Source of the DNA: Chloroflexota bacterium
GTDB lineage: Bacteria > Chloroflexota > UBA6077
Assembly (NCBI GenBank): GCA_021845945.1
Contig: JAJZRD010000088.1
Coordinates: 1-13,533 of the forward strand
Length of the DNA stretch: 13,533 nt
Direction of reading: 5' to 3'
Below are positions 1 to 7,550 of this stretch, piece after piece. The notes beneath the pieces were generated by a model that saw only the letters and a program-made list of their open reading frames with translations, did not search any database and was not told the origin of the DNA. The translations under genes were made by a program, and so were the position numbers. The first letter of the stretch is position 1. Every line of letters starts with the position of its first letter.

Positions 1-714
1 CGGCGAGTAATCGAAACCCGAGACGTGCTGCACCCCCGGCAGCCGGGTCGCACCGGTGGTGAAGATCCGGTCGGCGTACTCCTCCCTGGGCAGCAACACG
101 CAGTTGGAGGTCCCCAGGATCGCCATCGGGTAGTCGGCAAAGAGCTGCTTCTGATCGAACCAGGCCCTGCCCAGGTTGCCCACCAGGTGCTCGTGCTTCT
201 TCAACCCCGGGTAAGCGTGGGCGGGAAGAAGCTCCGAGTGTGTGTAGACGTTGATGCCGGTCCCCGCGGTCTGCTCCAGCAGGGCCGATAGTGCCTTGAG
301 GCTGTGGCCCGTGGCCACGATGCCGCGCCCCTTCACCGTTCCGGTCTGTACCGCCGTAGGCACCGGCTCCCCGTAGCTCTGGACGTGGGCTTCCTTGAGG
401 AGCCTCATGGCTCGCACGTTCATCTCCCCGGCTTCCAGCGCCAGGCGGACGAACTCCTGGGGGTCGAAGTTGACGTTGGTGAGAGTGGAGTAGAGGGACC
501 GCTCCAGGAATGCGTCGATTGTGGCGTCGGAGCGCCCCAGCTCCCTGGCGTGATAGTGGTAGGCAGAGATCCCCTTGAGGGCGAACAGCAGGTTATCCTG
601 CAGACGGGCGACGGTGGCATCCTTGCCGCAGGTCCCCACTGCGGTGCACGCAGTGCCGCCTGCCACCTGCGAGCACTGGTAGCAGTGCATCTCCTGTTTT
701 CCGTTGACGGCCAT
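1..714 (-). CDS. hcp: Hybrid cluster protein (class III-like), C terminus off left edge
   Basis: The frame is open from ATG at 714 to the window edge, giving 238 residues of an N-terminal fragment. The start is preceded by AAAGGA and GAGG. Near the N terminus is C11-X2-C14-X8-C23-X5-C29, the spacing of the [4Fe-4S] motif of anaerobe-type Hcp. Further on, GHS (H137), HSE (E161) and SNC (C205) have the same mutual spacing (24 and 44 residues) as hybrid-cluster ligands His244, Glu268 and Cys312 of Desulfovibrio vulgaris Hcp, as I recall them. The first ligand comes about 115 residues earlier than in that protein, which matches class III Hcps lacking the helical insert after the Cys motif. Remaining ligands lie outside the window. 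Hcp is a cytoplasmic Fe-S-O enzyme linked to nitric oxide or hydroxylamine reduction. A CRP/FNR-type palindrome sits upstream. Confidence 0.95.
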   Translation of the reverse strand, partial: MAVNGKQEMHCYQCSQVAGGTACTAVGTCGKDATVARLQDNLLFALKGISAYHYHARELGRSDATIDAFLERSLYSTLTNVNFDPQEFVRLALEAGEMNVRAMRLLKEAHVQSYGEPVPTAVQTGTVKGRGIVATGHSLKALSALLEQTAGTGINVYTHSELLPAHAYPGLKKHEHLVGNLGRAWFDQKQLFADYPMAILGTSNCVLLPREEYADRIFTTGATRLPGVQHVSGFDYSP

Positions 715-766
715 TACCTCGTGTCCTTTCGTCGACGTTTTCGCTGCCTTGCGAGGGCGTCAGGGA

Positions 767-772
767 AGTGTA
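767..772 (-). promoter_or_regulatory. hcp: Predicted -10 element of the hcp promoter
   Basis: On the minus strand this reads TACACT, 4 of 6 matches to TATAAT. It predicts transcription from about position 760, giving a leader of about 45 nt before the hcp start. No -35 hexamer sits at the proper distance. The palindrome at 794-809 occupies that place, centred 41.5 bp upstream of the predicted start, which is the class II activator position for CRP/FNR proteins. Confidence 0.5.
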
Positions 773-793
773 CCGGGATCGGGTCGTGCGGCA

Positions 794-809
794 TGTGACA
801 AAAGTCACA
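794..809. promoter_or_regulatory. CRP/FNR-family operator (TGTGA-N6-TCACA)
   Basis: TGTGACAAAAGTCACA is a perfect inverted repeat with 6-bp arms and a 4-bp centre. It matches the TGTGA-N6-TCACA pattern bound by CRP-like regulators. Hcp genes in many anaerobes are controlled by HcpR, a CRP/FNR-family NO-responsive regulator, with similar palindromes reported in Desulfovibrio (recalled, not checked). Its centre is at -41.5 from the predicted hcp start and about -72.5 from the predicted start of the divergent transporter operon. Both distances are compatible with activation geometry. The regulator gene is not in the window. Confidence 0.7.
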
Positions 810-827
810 AATTGGGGTTTCACATGT

Positions 828-843
828 TCAACCTACATGTTGA
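828..843. promoter_or_regulatory. Second inverted repeat over the transporter -35 box
   Basis: TCAAC-N6-GTTGA forms a 5-bp-arm inverted repeat. It overlaps the TTGACA -35 hexamer at 840-845, so a protein bound here would block RNA polymerase. The same stretch has ACATGTT twice, at 822-828 and 835-841, 13 bp apart. It could be a repressor operator for the transporter operon, but the arms are short and chance cannot be excluded. Confidence 0.3.
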
Positions 844-867
844 CACAGCCGGCCACTAGGATATGAT
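840..867 (+). promoter_or_regulatory. Sigma-70-type promoter of the ABC transporter operon
   Basis: A perfect TTGACA (840-845), a 16-bp spacer and TATGAT (862-867) make a strong vegetative promoter with a start near 874. This leaves a leader of about 60 nt before the ATG at 935. An in-frame upstream ATG at 863 lies inside the -10 element, so it is not the translation start. Confidence 0.75.
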
Positions 868-934
868 GTGCTTCAACGACTGGAATCAACCCCGCCGACG
901 AACCCTTCGGAAAGAAGCTCCAAAGGAGGTCGCG

Positions 935-2635
935 ATGCCACGTTCCACCCCGTTGCGCGTCCTGGTCCTGGTCTCTGTGGCGCTGATCCTAGGCACGTCC
1001 CTCTCGGCCTGCGGTGCCCCAGGCAGCTCTAGCCCGGCTCCAACGGCGGCGCCGGCCGGCCAGGCTGCGCCTGCTGCGACTTCGGCTGCACCGGCAGCGG
1101 CAGCCCAGCCGGCAGCCAAACCGGCTGCTGCTCCTGCCAACAGCTTCGTCTTTGGTCGCAGTGGGGACACGATCAAGCTGGACCCTTCCGTCGTCACCGA
1201 CGGTGAGTCGCAGCGGGTGACCTCCCAGGTCTACGACACCCTGGTGATGTTCGACGGACAGACCACAAACGTCAAGCCGGCGCTGGCCGAGAGCTGGAAG
1301 GTTTCCGACGATGGGAAGGTCTGGACCTTCAAACTGCGGCAGGGCGTGAAGTTCCACGACGGCACTCCCTTTGATGCCGAGGCCGTCGCCTTCAACTTCA
1401 ACCGGTGGATGGACGCCAAGGACTCCTACCACAAAGGAGGGGACTTCACCTATTGGGGTGCCATGTTCGGTGGCTTCAAGAACGACGAGAAGACCGACTC
1501 CAAGAACGTCGTCGCCGAGGTGAAGGCTGTCGATCCCAGCACGGTGCAGTTCACGCTGAAGCAGCCCATGGCGCCCTTCCTCAACAACGTCGCCATGTGG
1601 TGCTTCGCCATCGCCAGCCCGACCGCCGTCAAGAAGGATGTGGAGAACTACTTCAAGAACCCGGTGGGGACGGGCGCCTTCAAGTTCGTCGAGTGGGTCC
1701 CTGGGGATCACATCACCGTCGAGGCGAACAAGGACTACTGGGGCGAGAAGCCGAAGCTCGACCGGGTGGTCTGGCGGGTGATCAAGGACAACACCGCCCG
1801 CTTCATGGAGCTGAAGGCCGGAACCATCCACGGCATGGAGGGGATCAACCCCGACGACATCAAGGCCGCGCAGAGCGACCCCAACCTGCAGGTACTGATG
1901 CGGCCTTCGATGAACGTCGGGTACCTGGCTTTCAACTTCAAGAACGAGTACCTGGCGAAGAAGGAAGTGCGGCAGGCCATCGCCTACGCCATCAACCGGC
2001 AGGCCATCATCGATGCCCTGTACGGTGGTGTGGGCACGCTGGCCGCGCAGTTCATCCCAGCCATGGTGTGGGGCAACAATCCGGACGTCAAGCCTTACCC
2101 CTACGATCCTGAGAAGGCCAAGGCTCTGCTGAAGCAGGCCGGCTATCCCAACGGTTTCACCATGGAGCTCTGGTACATGCCGGTCAGCCGGCCCTACTAC
2201 CCGGATCCGAAGCCGATCGCCGAGGCGTACGCGGCCGATCTGGCGAAGGTTGGCATCAAGGCCGATCTGAAGACCGAGGACTGGTCCCTGTACACCGTCG
2301 ATCGCAGGAAGGGCAAGTTCCCCTCGTGGATGCTGGGCTGGACCGGCGACAACGGAGACCCGGACAACTTCCTGAACTACCTGTTTGGCACCCTGGACGA
2401 CGAGAATAGCTGGGACAACCCCCAGGTCCGCTCCATGCTGGCGAAGGCTCAGACCCTGAACGACAAATCGGAGCGAGAGAAGATCTACAAGGACGTTGCG
2501 GTGATCATGAACGAGGAGATGCCGCGGCTGCCGGTCGTCCACACGACCCCGCCGCTCGTCTTCAGGAAGAACGTACAGGGGTATCTCCCCCACCCAACGT
2601 CGGCCGAGTACTTCAACACCGTCTCGTTCAAGTAA
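935..2635 (+). CDS. Peptide-type ABC transporter substrate-binding lipoprotein (SBP_bac_5)
   Basis: This 566-residue protein starts with a lipoprotein signal: MPRS, a hydrophobic stretch and the lipobox LSAC with Cys26 as the lipidated residue. An Ala/Pro-rich linker (about 27-68) would hold the domain off the membrane. From about residue 69 it resembles family 5 binding proteins (DppA/OppA type), with an LAESW...W.F.LRQGVKFHDG segment, NPVGTGAFKF and a VRQAIAYAINR motif. Such proteins capture peptides, nickel complexes or sugars and deliver them to the permease; the ligand here cannot be read from sequence. ATG 935 is chosen because AAAGGAGGT (922-930) precedes it and the signal peptide begins there. 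It is the first gene of an operon with two permease genes, separated from them by a 94-bp gap with a strong hairpin. Confidence 0.93.
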   Translation: MPRSTPLRVLVLVSVALILGTSLSACGAPGSSSPAPTAAPAGQAAPAATSAAPAAAAQPAAKPAAAPANSFVFGRSGDTIKLDPSVVTDGESQRVTSQVYDTLVMFDGQTTNVKPALAESWKVSDDGKVWTFKLRQGVKFHDGTPFDAEAVAFNFNRWMDAKDSYHKGGDFTYWGAMFGGFKNDEKTDSKNVVAEVKAVDPSTVQFTLKQPMAPFLNNVAMWCFAIASPTAVKKDVENYFKNPVGTGAFKFVEWVPGDHITVEANKDYWGEKPKLDRVVWRVIKDNTARFMELKAGTIHGMEGINPDDIKAAQSDPNLQVLMRPSMNVGYLAFNFKNEYLAKKEVRQAIAYAINRQAIIDALYGGVGTLAAQFIPAMVWGNNPDVKPYPYDPEKAKALLKQAGYPNGFTMELWYMPVSRPYYPDPKPIAEAYAADLAKVGIKADLKTEDWSLYTVDRRKGKFPSWMLGWTGDNGDPDNFLNYLFGTLDDENSWDNPQVRSMLAKAQTLNDKSEREKIYKDVAVIMNEEMPRLPVVHTTPPLVFRKNVQGYLPHPTSAEYFNTVSFK

Positions 2636-2663
2636 CCCGCTACTGCATCCCGGCACTTGGGGT

Positions 2664-2694
2664 CAGGGGGTCGAGCCGCGGGCTGGACCCCCTG
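2664..2694 (+). promoter_or_regulatory. Strong intercistronic hairpin between SBP and permease genes
   Basis: CAGGGGGTC (2664-2672) pairs perfectly with GACCCCCTG (2686-2694). An inner AGCC/GGCT stem (2674-2677 with 2681-2684) continues the helix after one mismatch, leaving a 3-nt loop. No T-run follows. In transporter operons such hairpins often protect the 3' end of the binding-protein message, or partly terminate transcription, so the binding protein is made in excess over the permeases. That role is inferred here. Confidence 0.65.
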
Positions 2695-2729
2695 GCCTCT
2701 GGGTCCCACCCTCCCAGTGAAGGAGTCCG

Positions 2730-3734
2730 ATGGGTAGCTACATCCTCAGGCGGTTCCTCGCTCTGATCGTCGTGCTTCTCGGCGTGTCCGTAATCGCGTT
2801 CCTCTTTGTCCACCTGATCCCGGGCGATCCGGCTCAAGCCATGCTGGGGGAGCGGGCTACGGCGGAAAACGTCGCCCGCGTGCGCCAGGTGATGGGGCTG
2901 AACGATTCCCTTCCCGTTCAGTACGGGCGCTTCCTCGGCCGGCTTCTGGTTGGGGATCTGGGCCAGTCGGTACATACCAACAACCCTGTCTCCGAGGAGT
3001 TTGCCTCTCGCTTCCCTGCTACGGTGGAGCTGGCGGTGACGGCGATGCTGATCGCGGTGCTGGTGGGAGTCCCGGCCGGGATGCTGGCCGCGATGCGTCG
3101 CAACTCCATTTTCGATCTGCTCAGCACCGGCGGCGCCCTGGTGGGGATCTCGATGCCGGTCTATTGGCTGGGGTTGATGTTGATCTGGTTCCTGGCCATC
3201 CAGCTTCACTGGTTTCCGCCCGGCGGCCGGCTGGATCTGGACGTTCAATTCCGTTCGGTCACCAACTACTTCGTCCTGGACGCCATCATCGCCGGCAACC
3301 TGCCTGCCCTCACCAATGCCCTGTGGCACCTGGTGCTGCCGGCGCTGACCCTCTCCACCATACCTATGGCGATTATCGCCAGGATGACCCGATCCAGCTT
3401 CCTCGAAGCGCTGGGACAGGACTACGTGCGGACGGCTCGATCGAAGGGGTTGCACGAGAGCGTCGTCAGCAGACGCCACGTCCTCAAGAACGCCGCCCTG
3501 CCGGTCGTCACCGTGGTCGGCCTCCAGATCGGTCTACTGCTCAGCGGGTCCGTTCTCACCGAGTCGATCTTCTCCTGGCCGGGCATCGGCCGCTGGATCT
3601 TCGACTCCATCCAATGGCGCGATTACCCAGTCATCCAATCGATGCTGATGGTCATCGCCGGACTGTTCGTGATAGTCAACCTCGCGGTGGACCTGCTGTA
3701 CGCGGTGCTCGACCCCCGGGTTCGCCTGTGGTGA
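2730..3734 (+). CDS. ABC transporter permease, DppB/OppB type
   Basis: This 334-residue inner-membrane protein is typical in length for DppB/OppB permeases. The N terminus (YILRRFLALIVVLLGVSVIAFLFVHLIPGDP) is the classic first membrane segment followed by the PGDP motif. The binding-protein-dependent transport domain follows, with several hydrophobic segments. The cytoplasmic EAA loop starts at Glu226 (EALGQDYVRTARSKG) and would contact the ATPase. The C-terminal part carries LTESIFSWPGIGRW and ends near DPRVRLW, both family hallmarks. An AAGGAG box precedes ATG 2730. It should pair with the permease encoded 27 bp downstream to form the channel for the lipoprotein's ligand. Substrate is unknown. 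Confidence 0.95.
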   Translation: MGSYILRRFLALIVVLLGVSVIAFLFVHLIPGDPAQAMLGERATAENVARVRQVMGLNDSLPVQYGRFLGRLLVGDLGQSVHTNNPVSEEFASRFPATVELAVTAMLIAVLVGVPAGMLAAMRRNSIFDLLSTGGALVGISMPVYWLGLMLIWFLAIQLHWFPPGGRLDLDVQFRSVTNYFVLDAIIAGNLPALTNALWHLVLPALTLSTIPMAIIARMTRSSFLEALGQDYVRTARSKGLHESVVSRRHVLKNAALPVVTVVGLQIGLLLSGSVLTESIFSWPGIGRWIFDSIQWRDYPVIQSMLMVIAGLFVIVNLAVDLLYAVLDPRVRLW

Positions 3735-3761
3735 TCCCCCAGACCACCTTAAGGAGCAGTC

Positions 3762-4652
3762 GTGGACATCACTAGAGCCATCGCCGTGGAAGAGGCACCG
3801 TCTCGCCCGCGGCTTACCTATCTGGCCGACGTCTGGCGGCGGCTTCGGTCGAGCAACCTGGCGCGGGTCGGGCTTGGCGTCGTCGGCTTCTTCATCGTGG
3901 TCGCCCTGCTGGCGCCCATAGCCGCGCCCTACAACCCGCTGGACCAGACGCTGGTCATGCGGCTGAAGTCCCCCTCCACGCAGCATCTCTTCGGCACGGA
4001 CCACCTGGGCCGGGACGTGCTGAGCCGTGTCGCTTTCGGGGCCCGCATCTCGCTCCAGGTGGGGATAGTGTCCGTCCTCCTGGGGCTCACCATCGGTACG
4101 CTGCTGGGGCTGTTGGCCGGCTACGCGGCCGGGTGGGTCGATACCGTCACGATGCGGGCGATGGACATCATGCTGGCCTTCCCAACCGTATTGCTGGCCA
4201 TCGCCATCGTCGCGGCCCGCGGCCCCGGGCTGTTCAACACCATGATCGCCGTGGGCGTCGTCGCGATTCCCGTCTACGCCCGCATCGCCAGGGGGACCGT
4301 CGTATCGGTCAAAGAGCGGGAGTACATTCTGGCCGCCCGTGCCCTCGGCGCCGGCGGCGTTCGCATCGTGATGCGCCACGTCCTGCCCAACAGCCTGTCG
4401 CCCATCATCGTCCAGGCGACCCTGGGCTTCGCCACGGCCGTGATCTCCGCCGCCGCCCTGGGGTTCCTGGGGCTGGGCGCTCAGCCTCCCGAGCCGGAGT
4501 GGGGTGCCATGCTGGCCGACAGCTACAGCTACCTGGTCAACGCCCCGTGGGCCCTGTTCTTCCCCGGCGGGGCCATCATGCTGACCGTGCTCGGCTTCAA
4601 CCTGCTGGGCGACGGGCTGAGGGATGCGCTGGACCCTCAAACCCGAGAGTAG
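3762..4652 (+). CDS. ABC transporter permease, DppC/OppC type
   Basis: This 296-residue inner-membrane protein has an OppC N-terminal segment (hydrophobic stretch about 27-46, then APYNPLDQ). The motif HLFGTDHLGRDVLSRV and the transport domain follow. The EAA-type loop is near residues 185-205 (EREYILAARALGAGG), followed by RHVLPNSLSPIIVQ. The C terminus (LLGDGLRDALDP) is diagnostic for the family. Translation starts at GTG 3762, because AAGGAG (3751-3756) lies 5 nt upstream and no better ATG is nearby. It is the last gene of the operon: no DppD/DppF-type ATPase follows, and the next gene (lon) is on the other strand. The ATPase must come from elsewhere in the genome if the transporter works. 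Confidence 0.95.
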   Translation: MDITRAIAVEEAPSRPRLTYLADVWRRLRSSNLARVGLGVVGFFIVVALLAPIAAPYNPLDQTLVMRLKSPSTQHLFGTDHLGRDVLSRVAFGARISLQVGIVSVLLGLTIGTLLGLLAGYAAGWVDTVTMRAMDIMLAFPTVLLAIAIVAARGPGLFNTMIAVGVVAIPVYARIARGTVVSVKEREYILAARALGAGGVRIVMRHVLPNSLSPIIVQATLGFATAVISAAALGFLGLGAQPPEPEWGAMLADSYSYLVNAPWALFFPGGAIMLTVLGFNLLGDGLRDALDPQTRE

Positions 4653-4674
4653 GAATCGCATCCGGATAACGTGG

Positions 4675-4694
4675 GGCGGGGCCGGTGCCCCGCC
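4675..4694. terminator. Hairpin between convergent transporter operon and lon
   Basis: GGCGGGGC (4675-4682) and GCCCCGCC (4687-4694) form a perfect 8-bp GC stem with a CGGT tetraloop. It lies 22 bp after the permease stop and 60 bp beyond the lon stop, so it could serve both strands. No U-tract follows on either strand, so it is at best a weak or factor-assisted terminator. Confidence 0.4.
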
Positions 4695-4754
4695 GCCTCG
4701 CGCAACGTTTGAACGGGCGGCAGGGCAGAGCGTCCGGCCCTACGTTTCCCCGTT

Positions 4755-7187
4755 CTACGCTGCCAGCCGCTCCGGGTTGACCTCCGCCAATGGAGACGTC
4801 AGCGACTCCTTGAGCAGATGGTCCACGGTGTCCACCAAGACGAAGCGCATCTCCTTCCGGAGCTCTTCGGGCACTTCCTCCAGATCGCCCTCGTTCCGTT
4901 TCGGCAGGATCACCGTGCGCAGCCCCGCTCGATGGGCTGCCAGCACCTTCTCTTTGATCCCCCCTACGGGCAGCACCTTTCCGCGCAGGGTGACCTCGCC
5001 GGTCATCGCCACGTCGTGGCGCACCACCCGGCCGGTCACCAGGGATGCCAGGGCCGTCGCCATGGTCACGCCCGCCGAGGGCCCGTCCTTGGGGATGGCT
5101 CCGGCGGGGACGTGGATGTGGAGGTCCTTATCCTCGAAGATGACCGGGTCGATGCCGAGGCGGGTGGCGTTGGAGCGGACGTAGGAGAGGGCCGTCTGGG
5201 CGGACTCGCGCATCACGTCGCCCAGCATTCCGGTCAGGATCAGCCGGTTGTTGCGACCCTGCATCATGGTGGCCTCGACGAAGATGATGTCGCCCCCCGT
5301 GGGGGTCCAGGCGAGACCCGTGGCCACCCCGGGACGGTCCGTGCGCTCGGCTACCTCGGCGTAGAAGCGCGGCCTTCCCAGGTAGTCGTGGACCGAGGGG
5401 GCGTTGATGCCGATGGGACCTTCGGCTCCCTCAGCCAACTGCCGGGCCGTCTTGCGGCAGACGTTGGCGACCTGCCGCTCCAGGCTGCGAACGCCGGCCT
5501 CTCGGGTGTACTCCTGGATGATGGCCCGCAGCGCCCCGTCGTCGAAGGTCACCTCGTTGGGAGCCAGACCATGGGCTCGCAGCTGCTTCGGCACCAGGTA
5601 GCGCCGGGCTATGCGCAGCTTCTCCTCCTCCGTGTACCCCGCCAGCTCCAGCACCTCCATCCTATCCAGCAGCGGACTGGGGATGGTGTCGAGGTTGTTG
5701 GCGGTAGTGACGAACATCACCCGGGAGAGGTCGAAGGGCACTCCCAGGTAGCTGTCGGTGAAGGTGTTGTTCTGGGCGGGGTCCAACACCTCCAGGAGGG
5801 CTGCCGCCGGGTCGCCCTGGTATCCCACGGCCAGCTTATCGACCTCGTCCAGCATGAAGACGGGGTCGGCCGTGCCGACCCGACGGATCGCCTGGATGAT
5901 CCGGCCCGGCAGGGCCCCCACGTATGTGCGCCGGTGTCCTCGGATCTCGGCCTCGTCCCGGACCCCTCCCAGGGAGATGCGGATGAACTTGCGCCCCATG
6001 GCTCTGGCGATGGACTGGCCCAGGGAGGTCTTCCCCACACCCGGGGGCCCGACCAAGCAGAGGATCGGCTCTCGCATGGTCCCCTCCTCTCCGGGCTCCT
6101 TGCCGGTCCGCTCCTCCTTCAGCTTGCGCACCGCAAGGTACTCCAGGATGCGCTCCTTGATCTGTTCCAGGTCGTAGTGGTCCTCGTCCAGCACCTGGTG
6201 GGCGTGCTGCACGTCTATCTTGCCGCCGGTGGTCTTGCTCCAGGGTAGGCCGGCCAACCAGTCCAGGTAGGTGAGGATGATCCCGTGCTCCGGCGACACC
6301 GCGGGCAGCTGAGCAAGGCGGGCCAGCTCCCGATCCGCTTCCTGGCGGGCCTCCGGCGGCAGATGTGCCTCCTGGATCCGCTGCCGGATCTCGGTGACCT
6401 CCCGGCTTTGCACTTCTTCCTCGCCCAGCTCTCGCTGGATCGCCCGAAGCTGCTCCCGAAGGATGTACTCACGCTGGCTCTTGCTGATCCTCTCTTGAGC
6501 CCGGGCGCGGATGCTCTCGCTGATCTCCATGACCTCGACCTCGCGCTGCAGGTGGTCGGTGAGCATCTGCAGCTTCTCGCGGATCGAGTCCACCTCCAGG
6601 AGGGTCTGCTTGAATGCCACCTCCCCCCGGACGCTGGAAGCTACCAGGTAGGCGAACTCTCGGGGGTCGGTGATGTTGGCGGCCGCAGCACTCAGCTCGT
6701 TGGGCAGGTAGTTGGAGAGCTCAACCACCCTTTGAAAGAGCGTCAGCAGGTTGCGGCGCAGCGCCTCCACCTCCGGCGTGCGCTCTTCCACCTCCGGCCT
6801 CAGCTCGGTCTTCGCCACCAGGTAGGGCTGCTCCCCGATGTACTCCAGGATCTTGACCCGTTCCAGCCCCTGGATGGCCACAGTCAACCCTCCCTGGGGC
6901 TGCTTCACCAGTTGGAGAACCCGGGCCACGGTGCCCATGCCGTACAGGTCCGGAGGGCCAGCCCCTTCCACCTCAGCACGCCGTTGGGCCACCAGCGCCA
7001 CGAGCCGATTTCCTTTTGCCACCGCTTCCATGAGCCGCACCGACCGCTCCTGCCCGATCTGCAGCGGGATGGCAGCAAAGGGGTAGGCCACGGTGCCACG
7101 GAGGGGGAGAACGGGGAGTAGCTCGGGTATGTTGTGGAGCAGCTCCTCCCGGCTTTCTTCCTCAACCTCGTCGGGGTTGTCGGTCAT
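4755..7187 (-). CDS. lon: ATP-dependent Lon protease
   Basis: This 810-residue cytoplasmic protease is close to the usual Lon length. The N-terminal substrate-binding domain begins near residue 22 (PELLPVLPLRGTVAYPFAAIPLQIG) and a helical region follows (REYILREQLRAIQRELGE). The AAA+ module has Walker A GPPGVGKT at 380-387 and Walker B VFMLDE at 443-448. The C-terminal protease domain has the catalytic dyad Ser704 (DGPSAG) and Lys747 (GGIKEK), 43 residues apart as in E. coli Lon. ATG 7187 is chosen because the LonN homology follows it and AAGGGAG lies 10 nt upstream. The frame stays open a further 125 codons upstream, but that part looks like intergenic sequence and overlaps the divergent gene. 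It degrades misfolded and regulatory proteins. I found no clear heat-shock operator upstream. Confidence 0.97.
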   Translation of the reverse strand: MTDNPDEVEEESREELLHNIPELLPVLPLRGTVAYPFAAIPLQIGQERSVRLMEAVAKGNRLVALVAQRRAEVEGAGPPDLYGMGTVARVLQLVKQPQGGLTVAIQGLERVKILEYIGEQPYLVAKTELRPEVEERTPEVEALRRNLLTLFQRVVELSNYLPNELSAAAANITDPREFAYLVASSVRGEVAFKQTLLEVDSIREKLQMLTDHLQREVEVMEISESIRARAQERISKSQREYILREQLRAIQRELGEEEVQSREVTEIRQRIQEAHLPPEARQEADRELARLAQLPAVSPEHGIILTYLDWLAGLPWSKTTGGKIDVQHAHQVLDEDHYDLEQIKERILEYLAVRKLKEERTGKEPGEEGTMREPILCLVGPPGVGKTSLGQSIARAMGRKFIRISLGGVRDEAEIRGHRRTYVGALPGRIIQAIRRVGTADPVFMLDEVDKLAVGYQGDPAAALLEVLDPAQNNTFTDSYLGVPFDLSRVMFVTTANNLDTIPSPLLDRMEVLELAGYTEEEKLRIARRYLVPKQLRAHGLAPNEVTFDDGALRAIIQEYTREAGVRSLERQVANVCRKTARQLAEGAEGPIGINAPSVHDYLGRPRFYAEVAERTDRPGVATGLAWTPTGGDIIFVEATMMQGRNNRLILTGMLGDVMRESAQTALSYVRSNATRLGIDPVIFEDKDLHIHVPAGAIPKDGPSAGVTMATALASLVTGRVVRHDVAMTGEVTLRGKVLPVGGIKEKVLAAHRAGLRTVILPKRNEGDLEEVPEELRKEMRFVLVDTVDHLLKESLTSPLAEVNPERLAA

Positions 7188-7268
7188 AGCGCTGTGTCTC
7201 CCTTCTAACCCTGGTGCCTCGAAGTGCTTCTGAGACTCGCACTGTGATAGGCGTGGGTCGGACAGGAG

Positions 7269-7299
7269 GGGGCAAAGGGCGTGCCAATAGGGGCAAAGG
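7269..7299. repeat. Pair of 10-bp direct repeats, 21-bp period, lon/small-gene divergent region
   Basis: GGGGCAAAGG occurs at 7269-7278 and again at 7290-7299. The 21-bp period is two helical turns, so both copies face the same side of the DNA. They lie just upstream of the extended -10 of the small gene, around -50 to -41 and -29 to -20. On the other strand they are in the lon upstream region. They may be binding sites for a transcription factor. Confidence 0.4.
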
Positions 7300-7303
7300 T
7301 ATG

Positions 7304-7312
7304 TGATACAAT
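7304..7312 (+). promoter_or_regulatory. Extended -10 promoter of the small gene
   Basis: TGATACAAT is a TGN-type extended -10 (TACAAT, 5 of 6 to TATAAT). The predicted start is near 7319, about 32 nt before the ATG at 7351. No good -35 hexamer is present, which is usual for extended -10 promoters. Confidence 0.5.
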
Positions 7313-7350
7313 CTTCAACCACTAGACCCTCAGCTGATGTGAGGTAAGGA

Positions 7351-7539
7351 ATGAAGGCGACCAACGATAAGAAGCTGGACATCGCCAAGGAGATCGTGGT
7401 GGCATATATAGCCCACAGCCCCGACGAATCCCGGGACGTGGATGCGGTGGTAGCCGCAACCAAGAGGATCTTCGAGGCGGTGGATGCGCTGTTGGAGACG
7501 GCTGAACCACCAAGAGAGCCGGCAGGGTTCAGATTGTAG
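7351..7539 (+). CDS. Small protein of unknown function (62 aa)
   Basis: I do not recognise this gene with certainty. It encodes a 62-residue soluble protein, largely helical in appearance, with an acidic middle (SPDESRDVD) and an amphipathic stretch (ATKRIFEAVDALLE). It has no Cys, Trp or membrane segment. The segment IAKEIVVAYIAHSP, followed by a short helix of Ala, Val and Phe, vaguely recalls the N-terminal oligomerisation region of MucR/Ros-type regulators (EIVSAYVSNN). No zinc finger follows, so this is only a hint. Reality is supported by GAGG 6 nt before the ATG, an extended -10 promoter and a palindromic terminator-like repeat 12 bp after the stop. It is divergent from lon. Confidence 0.7.
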   Translation: MKATNDKKLDIAKEIVVAYIAHSPDESRDVDAVVAATKRIFEAVDALLETAEPPREPAGFRL

Positions 7540-7550
7540 CGGGACGAGGG

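Noticed and set aside
989..2656. Long antisense open frame of about 555 codons opposite the binding-protein gene
   Set aside because: It is the shadow frame expected in GC-rich coding sequence. It has no ribosome binding site or recognisable domain, and the sense strand encodes a complete lipoprotein.
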